Below, piece after piece: positions 47,501 to 58,609 of a stretch of 64,000 nt of DNA. This DNA comes from Fragum whitleyi (taxonomy: Eukaryota; Mollusca; Bivalvia; Cardiida; Cardiidae), in the NCBI GenBank assembly GCA_948146395.1, contig OX411552.1, positions 8,628,186 through 8,692,185 on the forward strand. The letters are read 5' to 3'. The position numbers and the translations under genes are program-made. The notes under the pieces were generated by a model, which was not told where the DNA came from, made no database searches, and saw only the letters and a program-made list of their open reading frames with translations. Position 1 is the stretch's first letter. Every line of letters starts with the position of its first letter.

Positions 47501-47710
47501 CAACCATCGACTTTCGCTGTGGGCATAGTGCCCTAGATACGGCTAATCTCGCTAATACAGTTATGAGACATTTAGGCATCACGATGCTTACGGAGTAAAC
47601 ATTGTATGTCCTGTTTTAACGTTTGGTTTCACGATCCAAAATTTACAGACTGTAGTCGGTGACAAAACTCGGTTGAATTCGACACACGTGCGTTGAAACG
47701 AATTTGTATT
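44539..47710. other. Long gene-free, unrecognised region
   Basis: No supported exon. Open frames at 45210-45473 (minus) and 46926-47228 (plus) have ordinary composition but no recognised family. Homopolymer T runs occur near 46240 and 46300. Confidence 0.35.
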
Positions 47711-48035
47711 AAGTTTCACCAATGACGGACTGTGCAAACCGGCCGTATTTTTAACTCGTCATTGCCTAAGCTTAATGTGTATATATTGTCTTTTATGTAA
47801 GGTTCTGTTTTTTTATTTAAGTACTTACTATATACTGCTTCCACAATATTTGACATAGCAATGAATCTAATTTTTATTAAGTTTCACCAATGACGGACTG
47901 TGCGAAACAGCCGTCTTTTTAACTTGCCATTGACTAAGCTTAATGTTTATATAGTGTCTTTTATGTTAGGTTCTTTTTTATTTAAGTACTTACAATATAC
48001 TGCTTCCACAATATCTGATATTGCAATAATAGGCC
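47711..48035. repeat. Tandem duplication, two units of 168 bp
   Basis: AAGTTTCACCAATGACGGAC starts at 47711 and 47879. The units share GTATATA.TGTCTTTTATGT, TTTATTTAAGTACTTAC and ATATACTGCTTCCACAATAT, with a few substitutions. The second unit is cut near 48035. Confidence 0.88.
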
Positions 48036-48384
48036 ATGACTAACATGTATTTAAACCAGCCTATCATCGTCAACGGACCAATCTTGGGATAACATATTTT
48101 GTATACTAAGATGCAGTCTTTGTCTGTAATGCATTTGAGTTTGCTCTTTTGATCATTTAGTAGCGGTGACATCGCTGTCTGTCGGTTTTGAAATCTTTTC
48201 CCGTGTTACTTATTTTTGGTTGGTCAATGTCAAACAAAAAAGCACCTGTTCACGGACCGATAAAAGGACTATTCGCTAATTAATCCACGCTATTTGGTCA
48301 TATGAATGGATTACTGCACGTGTGTGGATGCATGCCAATAATTAATATGTTATTGGTGTAGCCATGCTGAGTAATTTACGCATG

Positions 48385-51080
48385 TTCTATAATAATTATA
48401 ATAATAATAATAACTTTATTTAAAGAAGGTAACATGTTAAGACAACAAGGCATATTTTCAACATGGCCTTCTAACAAATTCATTTAAGAGAATCAAATGA
48501 ATACACATGCACTTTCCGAAAAATATTTTTTAAGTCAAACACACACTCACACACCCGCGCATGTCCACACACGCACGCTCAAAAACTGAAAAAAGGAAAT
48601 ATACATAAGCATCACATTTAAATGAGTTGTATTACTGACAGATACTCAAACGCGTTATTTACAGTGTATAGCTCATAAGAAATAGATTTTAGGAATCAAG
48701 ATCTCATTGTTTCATAGAGAAGAAAAAATGTTTGACTTTCTTTTTAAATGAAGCAAGACGTGATACATTTCTAATTTCAACAGGTATGTCATTCCAGACG
48801 CTAATGCTGTAGTAGCTAAAACTATCATTATAGATTTTCGTTTTAGGTGTTTTGGTTAAAACAAGGTCGTTTTTAGTCTCTGAGCGAAGAGAATAAGCTG
48901 AGTTTCTTGATAAATGAACAATATCAAACATATAATCTGGCGCACTATTATTAAGAGTTTTATAGATAAGAATTGCAGTATGATACTTGCATCTGTTTGA
49001 AAAAGTAAGCCATGACAATTCCTTGAATAATTCAGCTGATGGTGAGTTTGAAGGTTTTTCAAGAATAAGTCTAGCAATTCTCTTTTGGAGGAAAGAGATT
49101 TTATTTACATAGTTTGTATTACCTTTTCCCCAAACTATACAGCAGTAGTCTAAAATAGGCAATATATACGCGTTGTAAAATAAGAGTTTTGTTTCCATAG
49201 TAAGATAAAATGAAATGCATTTGAAAAGAGCTAATTTCTTCTTTAATTCTTTACATACATGGTCAATTTGGCGATGCCAGTTAAGTTTGTTATCTTTTGT
49301 TCAAACACATTTTCAAGTTTCAAACCATTTACTTTTAGGGTTAAGCTTTTTCCACCATTTAGATAGTGTTTTGACGCCATTAACATGCATTTTGTTTTTG
49401 AAGGATGCAAAGACATGTTGTTGATAGTACACCATTCTTGTACGCAGAAAAGACTATCCTGTAGCTTATTTTGTATCTCAAGTAATTTATAACTCGATTT
49501 GTACATTGTAGAATCATCAGCATACAAATCCATTTCAACCTCTGGACAAGATAAACTAAGATCGATTATATATATAAGAAATAAGAGAGGGCCAAGTATT
49601 GATCCCTGAGGAACTCCGGAATTAATATGAAGCATGGAAGATTTTAAATTCGCAACCTTGACCAACTGTTTTTTTTTCGACAAATAAGCCTTATAAGACT
49701 ATGTGCATCTTTAGAAAAATGATATAATTTAAGTTTATGTAACAGAATTTTGTGATCTACTAGATCAAAGGCTTTTCGTAGATCCAGAAAAACTGAACCG
49801 ACGTATTTCCCCTCATCTATGTCTGTAATCCAAGAATCAACCATCTTAGATAAGGCAGTTACACAAGAATGATTTTGCCTGAAGCCTGACTGGGATCTGT
49901 GGATAATGTTAGTATTTCGAAAGAAAAGTTGTAAGTGAGAGGCAATGTGACGCTCAAATATTTTTGAAATAGTTGGTAAAATTGAAATTGGTCTGTAATT
50001 ATTTGGGTCATCTCTTTCCCCGGTTTTGAATATTGGAATTACTCAAGCTATTTTTAGCTCATCCGGATATATACCGGATGCAATGCTGTTGTTTATAATT
50101 GACGCTATTGGTGAAGTAATAGTATCCTCACATTGTTTTAAATTTTTTGGTCCTAATCCGTCTAAACCTGTTGCTTTACTAGAATCAAGTTTTTTAATTA
50201 TACGCTTCACTTCATACGCTGTAATAAAAGGAATTTTGAATTCAACCTGTTTTAACTTTTCATTAAGATATTTCTCTAAGTTCAAGAAGTTTAAATTTGA
50301 AAATTTTGATTTATTGATAATGTCGGAGACATTTACAAAATGGTTATTCAATTCATCGATTATGTTAAGATTACCCTTTATTTCAGAGCTATGATTAGTT
50401 ATTTTTTGAGGTAGTGCAATATCATTTGAATGACCAAGATGCGATATGTCCTTCAGGTTCCTCCATAATATCTTTGAATTTTGACTATCCTGTATAGCGC
50501 TCTTGAAATAATTTTTCTTACTTTTTTTAATCAGATTGTTGACTTTATTACGAAGTAATTAATATTCCACATGATTACCGCGCTTATGTGCTCTATCTCT
50601 TTCATTCATCAAGTCTTTAATATCTTTGTTTAACCAATGTGGTTGATGCGTTCGTTTAATACGCTTTTGTTTCATGCGTGCATGAACTATCAAAACAGAG
50701 TTAAGTTTATGGTAAAATTCAGCAAGGGCTTCGTTCGGATTTGATATTTTTTCAATATGCTCTATTCCGGAATTCGACAAGTCGCCGATAAATCTTTTGC
50801 TATCAAAATGTTTGAAACACCTATATTCTAATAACTCATGGCTGAGATTAACTGGTTTTGTCACTGGAGTTTTCGATGTGCGAGTAAAGCATATTGGGCT
50901 GTGGTCACTTATCGACAAAGGTGAAACAAATACTTCACACGTGTTTCTCGAACAGTTCGTATAAATATGATCGATGATACTTTTACTTTTATTTGTAACT
51001 CTAGTAGGGGTTTTGATGAGTTGCTATGATTGACGACCAACAGGCAGCGCTTTCACCCGCAAATCTATCAATTAATGTTT
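48385..51080 (-). mobile_element. CR1/jockey-type LINE, broken
   Basis: From 5' to 3' on the minus strand: the endonuclease C-terminus (SIIDHIYTN and PLSISDHSPICF, about 50985-50880), then RT parts (SSKATGLDGLGPKNLK near 50180, FLDLRKAFDLVDHKIL at 49780, GVPQGSILGPLLFLIYI at 49620, YADDS at 49520), then a C-terminal region (49198-48704, with ISVWNDIPVEIRN). Frames are broken several times, so it is dead. The 3' end carries a TTA microsatellite tail (48391-48415). The endonuclease N-terminus is missing. Confidence 0.85.
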
Positions 51081-51094
51081 AATGACTTTAATAC

Positions 51095-53500
51095 TTTACC
51101 AAATTCCAAATTTTATTTGTATTATAAGGCCAACGGCCCATACACATATAAATACATTTAATAATACAAACAAAATGAGTAAGTGTACAAAATATATGGC
51201 AATCAACATGAACATGAAAAAAATCAAAAAGTCAAAAAGTGAGACAATCTGAAATTCAGTCAAACAAATCAATTCATAGTTATTCATCTGTAGATGCATA
51301 CATGTATAAATTATTTGTTTTACCATTTTGGTCCTAAAAAGACACAGTGTATTTAAAGATGTATTTAAACTTCTTGTGATTCCAGATATTGTTTTCTTTT
51401 TTCTAGCGCATAAAAGATAAACATAGCCAAATTTCGGATCGTTGTTTCATTTTTTGATGACATTAGCTTATTAAATGATGTTATATTTAAAACATTTGTA
51501 TATTTCGAGTCAATGTAATCCTTTCTCAAATCATTATATAGGGGACATATTAACACGAAATGTATTTCGTCCTCAACATGTGAATCACAAAAGATACAAA
51601 ATCGATATTCTCTGGTTATGCCATAGTGTCTCCCCTTTTCGATCATAAGTAGGTGCCAAGCACTTCTAAATGAGGAAAGACATGACCTAAATTTATTTAC
51701 ATCAATGGATGACAGATATTGCTCCTGTCCAAAAGAGTTTTTGAAGCCACAGTAATAATTCAATTTTATATTTTCCGCACAACTAGCTCCCCATTCTTGT
51801 ATATATTGGTCTTTTAACCGTTCAACATATTCACATAAAAACATTTGTTCATTTTCAACAGTTTGATTTTCCCAAATTTGACCAAAGCCATTTCTACATA
51901 GGTTTAGACGCACATTGGAAACCCAATTTTGATATCCGAGATTATCATAGTGCAAAAGCATGTTATAACAAATTTTGACAAATCTGTTATCCGACATTTT
52001 TAGGATACGAAGCCAGTATTTAACTACTCTTTTAGATGACAAAATTCTTAATGGATATCTACCGGTATCTCCCAAAATAGACAAATTGCATGATTTAAAA
52101 TTAACACTAAGAAGTCGTTTACATGCGTAAATCTGTACATTTTCTATGCAATTCCTATTTTGTAAACCCCAAAGCTCTGATCCGTATAACATAATTGGAG
52201 AGATCTTTGCATCAAAAATTTTAAAGAAAGAAGACACGGGAATATATGGCATTTGATCAAACGATTTTAAAACAAACATTAAAACCTTCTTTGCTTTGAG
52301 TGCTGCAGTTTCTGCCATATTATATAATGATAATCTGTTGGTGAAGTCAATGCCTACATACGAGAAACGAGGGACAATTTCAATGTTTTTGCCGTCATAT
52401 GTCCATCGTTCTTTTTTCGATAATTGACTACCATTCTTAAACACAACAATTTTAGTTTTATCTAAATTGACCTGTAACTTGTAATTATAACAGTAAGTTT
52501 TTAGAATTTCTCGTTCTTTTTGTAATCCACGTACTGTGTCGGAAATAAGGCCTATGTCATCGGCAAACATTAACATAAATATTACTGTAAACGCGGGGAA
52601 CAATTGTATGCCTCTAACATCATTATTGGCCATAATGTCATCCAGGTCATTAATAAAAAGAGAGAATAGGACTGGACTTAACGGACAACCCTGTCTGAGG
52701 GCCATTGGACATGAAAATAAGTCACTTATGCCCGATGCAGTTCTTACACACGCCTTTACATCACTATAGACAGCTGTGATTGCATTAAGTAAATTTCCAC
52801 CTATACCTTTTTTTAGAAGCACATTAAAGAGTAGTGGACGGCTAACAGAGTCGAAGGCCTTCTCAAAATCTATAAAAGCTACATATACAGCCTTTCTTTT
52901 CCTCGACAAATATTTAGAGATCACTGAGTAGAGAACAAACGCGTTATCGATAGTATTATAATTTGACCTGAAACCAGCCTGAGACTCTGTTAGACATTCA
53001 TATGCTTCAGTAAAAAATGTTAAACGTTTGGTAAGTATACTTAGATACAATTTACTTAGTATTTCCATAAGAGAAATTCCCCTATAGTTACTGGGTTCGT
53101 TTACATTACCTTTTTATGTATCGGTACTAATAAAATTTTTGCCCAATTTGTTGGGAATTCGCCATTTCTGAATAATCTATTAAATAGTAAATTTACAAAA
53201 GGGAGTATTGTGTTTATACTGTACTTCAAATGTTTTGGAGTTATTTCACCAGAACATGCTTTGTTTACATTAAATGAATTAAAACACGAAATTATTTCTT
53301 CGTCAGTAATATCAGAATTGAAAATTACACTTGTTTCATCATCGATAATACTTTACGATGTTATTACTATAAATGAAATAAACAAACTCTCTCAAAGCAT
53401 CTGGTCGGCGTTTGTGGCGGAATTTCATGCCCAGATATGGGATAAACTCCATCCTATAGTACATTTGAAATTTCCCACATTTGATCTTAGTTTGTAAATG
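51095..53500 (-). mobile_element. Non-LTR retrotransposon with a 567-codon RT frame
   Basis: The open frame 53068-51365 holds RT motifs SQAGFRSNYNTIDN, AFIDFEKAFDSVSR, LRQGCPLSPVLFSLFINDL, the catalytic FADD, LQVNLDKTKIVVF and FSYVGIDF. A long C-terminal domain follows, ending in a C-X2-C...H...C finger (RFCIFCDSHVEDEIHFVLIC). Coding homology continues upstream to about 53495 after one frameshift near 53115 (NEPSNYRGISL joins WAKILLVPIH). The 3' end is near CCTTATAATACAAATAAA (51125-51108). The layout resembles I/Nimb-type LINEs; clade assignment is tentative. It is 5'-truncated. Confidence 0.85.
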
Positions 53501-54290
53501 TGTATTGCCTCCCTAATTGTGGAATTTAAGCCAGATAGAGTTTAGTTAATAATTTCTTGATTGCAATTTATTTAATATTACAATTATCGTCAAAGCATGT
53601 CGGTATTTACACAAATTCACTTTATCTTTTAGCAGATTCTTTGAAAAAATGTTACTATGTCTAAATTTTTGGTAAAAACTCCACATCTTAGTGCATTCTT
53701 TTAACGTAAAAATGTGATCAGCATGTTTGAGAGATTCCGTGGCTCGATATTTCGAGGTATGGTTGAGCCTAGCTGCGGAAGCACGCTTCCTCCTATTCAA
53801 AAAAAGAAAGGGGGTTTTGCGTGGGCTGCTCCCATTCCAGTGAGAAATATTCAATCGAATCCGGTCGTTCAATATTTTTACGTACATATTGCTTGGGTTG
53901 TCCGATGTATATACTATGTAAAAAGATTGCATTTCATCCTCTATTATATTCCATTCGCGAGTAATTGGGGTGTTTTATATCACTATTACTACGGATTCGA
54001 TTGAGACATGCGCAGTAGCCATCCTATAGTGAATTATTTTGACCTTAGTACATTCGAAATTTCCCACATTTGATCTTAGTATGTAAATGTGTATGTATTT
54101 TCCGGCGGAATTTCATGCCCAGATATGGGATAAACTCCATCCTATAGTGAATTATTTTGACCTTAGTACATTTGAAATTTCCCACATTTGATCTAAGTAT
54201 TTAAAACTCCATCCTATAGTTTGACCTTAGTACATTTGAAATTTCCCACATTTGATCTTAGTATGTAAATGTGTATGTATTTTCCGGCAT
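53401..54290. repeat. Repeated pieces of the LINE 5' region
   Basis: The block GAAATTTCCCACATTTGATC, often with ATCCTATAGT and ATGCCCAGATATGGGATAAA, occurs at about 53452, 54020, 54150 and 54225. The first lies at the upstream edge of the LINE and the rest form a short array. The stretch between (53520-54005) is unrecognised. Confidence 0.65.
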
Positions 54291-54618
54291 TTCATTAAAA
54301 TGCCCTATGTTCAATCCAAAATGTATCTTTCTTGTCATTTATCCCATACGGAGTGCATTGAGAGAGATTGCAAGTTACTTTTGGTGATTATCGCAATTCA
54401 GTAACACAAATATATCTCACAATACAAAACTGTAAGTTATATCGCATCTTCATGTATGCTTTTTCCTTATCACCTAGTCTTTCTTCTATCGTTGTCTTTC
54501 TTCTTTTAAACACTCTTTACGTTCAAATGTTTTTCACATTTCACAACTTTGTTATAAATTTGATGTATATTTGTTCTAACTTACAATCTTCATATATGGA
54601 GGAAATAAAGAATATATA

Positions 54619-54970
54619 CTCAGCGCTCCATTCATTCCAAACATTCCATGAAATCGATCAGAAACGCTCCGAAATCAATAAAAAACATTAAAAATCGTTC
54701 AAGACGATCAACATTTAATTCAAATCGCTAAAATTATTCTATGGATTTAATTGCTGGTTTGGATTTTAAAGTGTCTGATTGGTCTATGAAGACGAAAAAA
54801 CATAAAAACACGTTTTTCTTTATTAAAGGGATGTAATAAATATCAAGATGAACAAAATTAGCGATATGGGATTACCTCTCGGTAATTTTACTCAAAACTC
54901 ACCCCACGTACTAATTAAATTTCATTCCAAAATCACTCCCAATTAATTCATATTGTCAATTTCACGATTT
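54619..54970. mobile_element. MITE family A, left end missing
   Basis: From CTCAGCGCTCC to TTGTCAATTTCACGAT the sequence follows the family consensus. The left terminal repeat is absent. The stretch 54291-54618 shows nothing recognised. Confidence 0.7.
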
Positions 54971-55077
54971 TTTACATTTCCTCCGACCTACCAATCCTAA
55001 TTTGGCGAGTCATTCGGCCATTGATGCGGTTCAATGGACGCGTGTCACATGATAAATAACGCTTAATTCGTCGAATT

Positions 55078-55190
55078 TGGATGAAATCGGCGATATTGAA
55101 TTATCTCCCTTAATCACAACTCGCTCCTCACACTCTTTCTATACCATTCCGAAGCGATCAGAAATCATTGAACTTGTCAATTTCACCATA
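55078..55190. mobile_element. MITE family A fragment
   Basis: The right quarter only (TTATCTCCCTTAAT..., CGCTCCTCACACTC, CTTGTCAATTTCACCAT). Confidence 0.55.
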
Positions 55191-55499
55191 ATCTTTACCC
55201 TTTTCTGTTTAATCCCTGTTTTTAATGTGCCTATGATTTTATGATTGAGAAAACATTGTGAAAAAAGAAGAAATTGCTTCTGACAAGCAATTTCTTCTTT
55301 TTCAACACTATTTTCTACCCTGCTGAATGGTTATTTTTCAAATTAAATCCTCTTTAAATTTTCGTCTGCAAAACCTTTGAATTTGGACAGGTCCAAAATT
55401 TTGTAAAACAGGAAAGGGTTAACCGTTCTTGAAAAGCGTAAAGGATCGACTTAGACTATGCTGTGCATTACGGTCGGGCTGTCGATAGTCGACAATTTA

Positions 55500-55888
55500 T
55501 GCACTGCCAGAATCAGGAACCTTTGGAGACTCTTCGGAATAGTCATCGGGAATAATAAGGGCGAAGCCACGATAGCGCGTCATATCGCGCGTGACTTTAC
55601 ATGACGTCACAAGGCTCGAGATGGCGTTGAGTAAAACAAAACTGAGCGGGAAAAGTATAAAACTGGGCATTTTATAATCTGAAAACAAAACGTATTGTTT
55701 ATTGAATATCAAATGATAATATGTTCAAAAGACCTCCATAGACGATTCGAAAGCATTTAAGGATTTTTTTGAAGCCGAGTTACCTAAAAACGACCCCAAA
55801 TTACAACACTTACGTCCGAGGTACTTTCCAGTTACGAATGTTATGAATGACATTATCCAAGATCGTCCCTTTTTTCCCCGAAGGGTTA
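55500..55888. repeat. Dispersed repeat D, copy 2
   Basis: Matches 34200-34460 and 59230-59625 (CGCGCGTGACTT/TACGTCA region, AATCTGAAAACAAAACG, GACGATTCGAAAGCATTTAA, CTTACGTCCGAGGTACTTTC). It borders the MITE next to exon 1. Confidence 0.65.
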
Positions 55889-56330
55889 TAAAGATAACAT
55901 CATCGTGAATTTGACAGTGTTAATGATTTTGGAATGAATTTGGAATGAAATTGAATGAGATATGGAGCAAGTTTTGAGTGAATTTAATGGGCGGTAATCC
56001 ATTATCGAAAATTTTGTTCACGATGTAAAAAATTTGCGATATGTATTACCTCCCTTTAATAAAATATGCCTAAATGATCTTTAGATAGCTTCCTATTTCT
56101 TCAGGAACCAATCAGGCGTTTTTAATTTCTATTATATCAGTGAAATCGCGATTGTGTTCTTGTTTTATTGATTTAAAGGTAGTTGTAGATCGGTTTTTTT
56201 TTTTTGTCATTTTGAGCGTTTTATAAATGGTTTGAGTGAGTGTTTGGAATGAGTAAATGGAGCGCTGAGTGAGCGATTTAGAATGATTTTGATCGAGATG
56301 AATGTCAATTTCACGCTGTAACTAACTATA
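55889..56330. mobile_element. MITE family A, full copy (442 bp) next to a splice donor
   Basis: The termini TAAAGATAACATCATCGTGA and complement of TATAGTTAGTTACAGCGTGA, with the usual central blocks. The right end lies 8 nt inside intron 1 of the glycosyltransferase gene, leaving GTAATTCA as the only native intron start. Confidence 0.82.
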
Positions 56331-56338
56331 TGAATTAC

Positions 56339-56477
56339 CTTTTACATTATTCCTTGTTCTTGGAGTCATGTCCATTACTCCTTCATCCTTAAACGAATGA
56401 TTCCAGATCGTGAAATAAATAAGAAAAAGAAGCGCAATCACTGTAAATTCAAAAATGTAACGTCTAGAGACACCCAT
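56339..56477 (-). CDS. DXD glycosyltransferase, exon 1 (signal anchor)
   Basis: The start is in good context (AACATGGG). It encodes 46 residues and one base: MGVSRR, a basic cytosolic tail; IFEFTVIALLFLIYFTIW, a membrane anchor; and a short stem (NHSFKDEG...). This is the type II topology of Golgi glycosyltransferases. The donor AAAAG-GTAATT is phase 1, matching the phase-1 acceptor of exon 2 at 26263. With exons 2 and 3 the protein has about 391 residues, a normal size for the family. The link across 30 kb is inferred from phase, topology and strand; this exon could instead serve another paralogue outside the window. Confidence 0.68.
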
Positions 56478-56865
56478 GTTTATGAAAAAAAATTGGCTCA
56501 ATTGAATAATTCTGTAATTATAGGTTGAAAGGTTAGCGATTTTTTTTCTCATGCGCCACTTTAAAATTGATTATAAGATGCAATGTGGTTTAAAATCGAT
56601 ATCGAGTTTAGAAAAAAAAATGACGGCAAAAAATGGTTATACTCTTTTGGGAGAATTTATCCTTAGCTCTTCAAAAGTTGTTGTTTAATCCGCATTAAAA
56701 GCAAATGGATTCCACAAGATTTAGATTGTAGGATAATAAAAAAGCATGACAAGCTGTAGTTACGACGTTTATGTCGCTCTCAATATGTTTGCTTATTGTT
56801 TCTTAAATGTCTACTACATTTAAAATGTTGACAATTGTGCTACGAAGGAGGTATAGGGGCGAGGC

Positions 56866-58609
56866 CATTCGGAACGTCATTCGACCATTTCCGTAAACTG
56901 CAACAAACCTCGGATGTATGTAAGGCGGATGGGTATGTGACAAAATTGTGCGAAAAAGTGTAAGAAGAACAAGCGAACTGGCGCTAACTTTAGATTGATA
57001 TTTTTATAGTTAATAACGGCTGAAAAATCTTAATTTTTGAGAACGACCATTCTCAAAAATTGAGATTTTTTCAGTCGAGATTTAAGAATCTAAAGTTATT
57101 TATATAAGGATACGATTGTTTCACGTCAGTGACTTAAGGTAACTGCGGACACATAGGGAGCCATTTTATGTCCAAATTTTAAATTGTCTGCACAAAAATG
57201 CCTAATGCGTTAAAACTGTAGTTTGAAGTACCCGCTTTCCTATTTCGGTAATAAAAAGGAATTTCATAACGTAGATTTGACGTCATGACGTTATCAAGGG
57301 ACCGACCCATTTTTTAGGGACCAAAATCAGTAATTGTCCATTTTTTCGAAAATTATGAACCGATTTTCATCCCGAAAACGCCATTTGCTTCGTTTAAAGA
57401 CGCCTGATGTTATGTTTTATTGATATGAAGATATTCGCGTAAGAAATACAATTAAGTGTAACGTATTAATTGTTTATTCCTTCTGCGTTGCTGTTTTCGA
57501 GTACAGTCACTGGAAATAATGCCTTTTTTCTCGAAAATTTGTCCGATGACCTATACTGAAATTTAATTATGTTGCTGCCAAACCATTCCGCTGAAGAAAT
57601 ATGAAATAAAAACCACGTGTCTTCGGGTTAGATTTTTTGTAAAATTCGATTCCGCGAAGATATCGCAAATCAAAAGATATTTCAACGTCGCGTCAAATGT
57701 TCACAAAAGCTGTCTTTTTAAATGGATAAAACTTAAATGATTTTTTGTATTTCTTAAAATCACATTCGAATTTGATAATTTTGAATCCTATATTTTACGT
57801 AAAACCTTAATTTCAAATATTTTAGAATGCGTTATTGCACGGGAATTGACGCCAAAAAAGCATAGTGCCGATGGTTTGGGTACGACGTCCAATTGGAAGA
57901 AAACTGTTTCAACAACTTTACAAAATCAGATTTAATTAAAAATCTAACCCGAAGGCATATCATTTTTATCTGATTAATGCAAAGCATATTCTTATCGCTG
58001 CAATATAACAAAAAAATCAGCATAGGTCACCGGACGAAATTTTGAGAAATTTCTACTTATTTACACAAAAATGAAATGGAAAAAGGAACGTCAAATCTTA
58101 AAATTCGCGAAATAGTTAGCGGTTCGTGCCTATTTTTCTATTTAAATGTGCACAGAAATTAAACGAATAGCTCGGGCGTTCTTGAACTGTGAAAATGAAA
58201 CTTTTGTCGTGAAAATCGGCCGATTAATTCAGAAAATATTTGCAAATAATGATTTTGGCGGGTCGAAAAGGGGTTGACCCCTTAATGACGTTACGACGTC
58301 AAATAAACGAGCTTCAGACCCTTTTCATTGCGTGTTCTTAAATTCCCGCACTTCAAATAGAAATCTCAGAAATAATTGTGAGACTTTAAGAGAGTCGAAA
58401 TTCGACCATGTTATCTGTCCGCAGTTACCTTCAACGAGTAGCGTTGCGACGTTGAATGTTTTCTTTTGTTCTTTTGTTTCGAGGGCTAACGCCATTTTAA
58501 CTGACGTCATCGAGTTTTTCCAAGGTTTTCCCGTATTTGTTTTAAAGAAATAGTTCGTCTATGTACATTCGAGGTGGATCGTGAGATTGGCCGAGTGGTG
58601 GTCCGAATG
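56866..58609. mobile_element. Long foldback element (1744 bp), 10-bp target duplication
   Basis: Almost the whole element is two diverged inverted arms meeting near 57740. Paired landmarks include CATTCGGAACGTCATTCGAC / CATTCGGACCACCACTCGGC at the ends, GGTAACTGCGGACA (57139 and complement at 58417), CCGATGACCTATACTGA (57542; partner near 58018) and CTTCGGGTTAGATTTTT (57620; partner near 57940). It is flanked by a perfect GGGGCGAGGC at 56856-56865 and 58610-58619. No transposase frame is present. The short relative is at 10197-10610. Confidence 0.9.
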
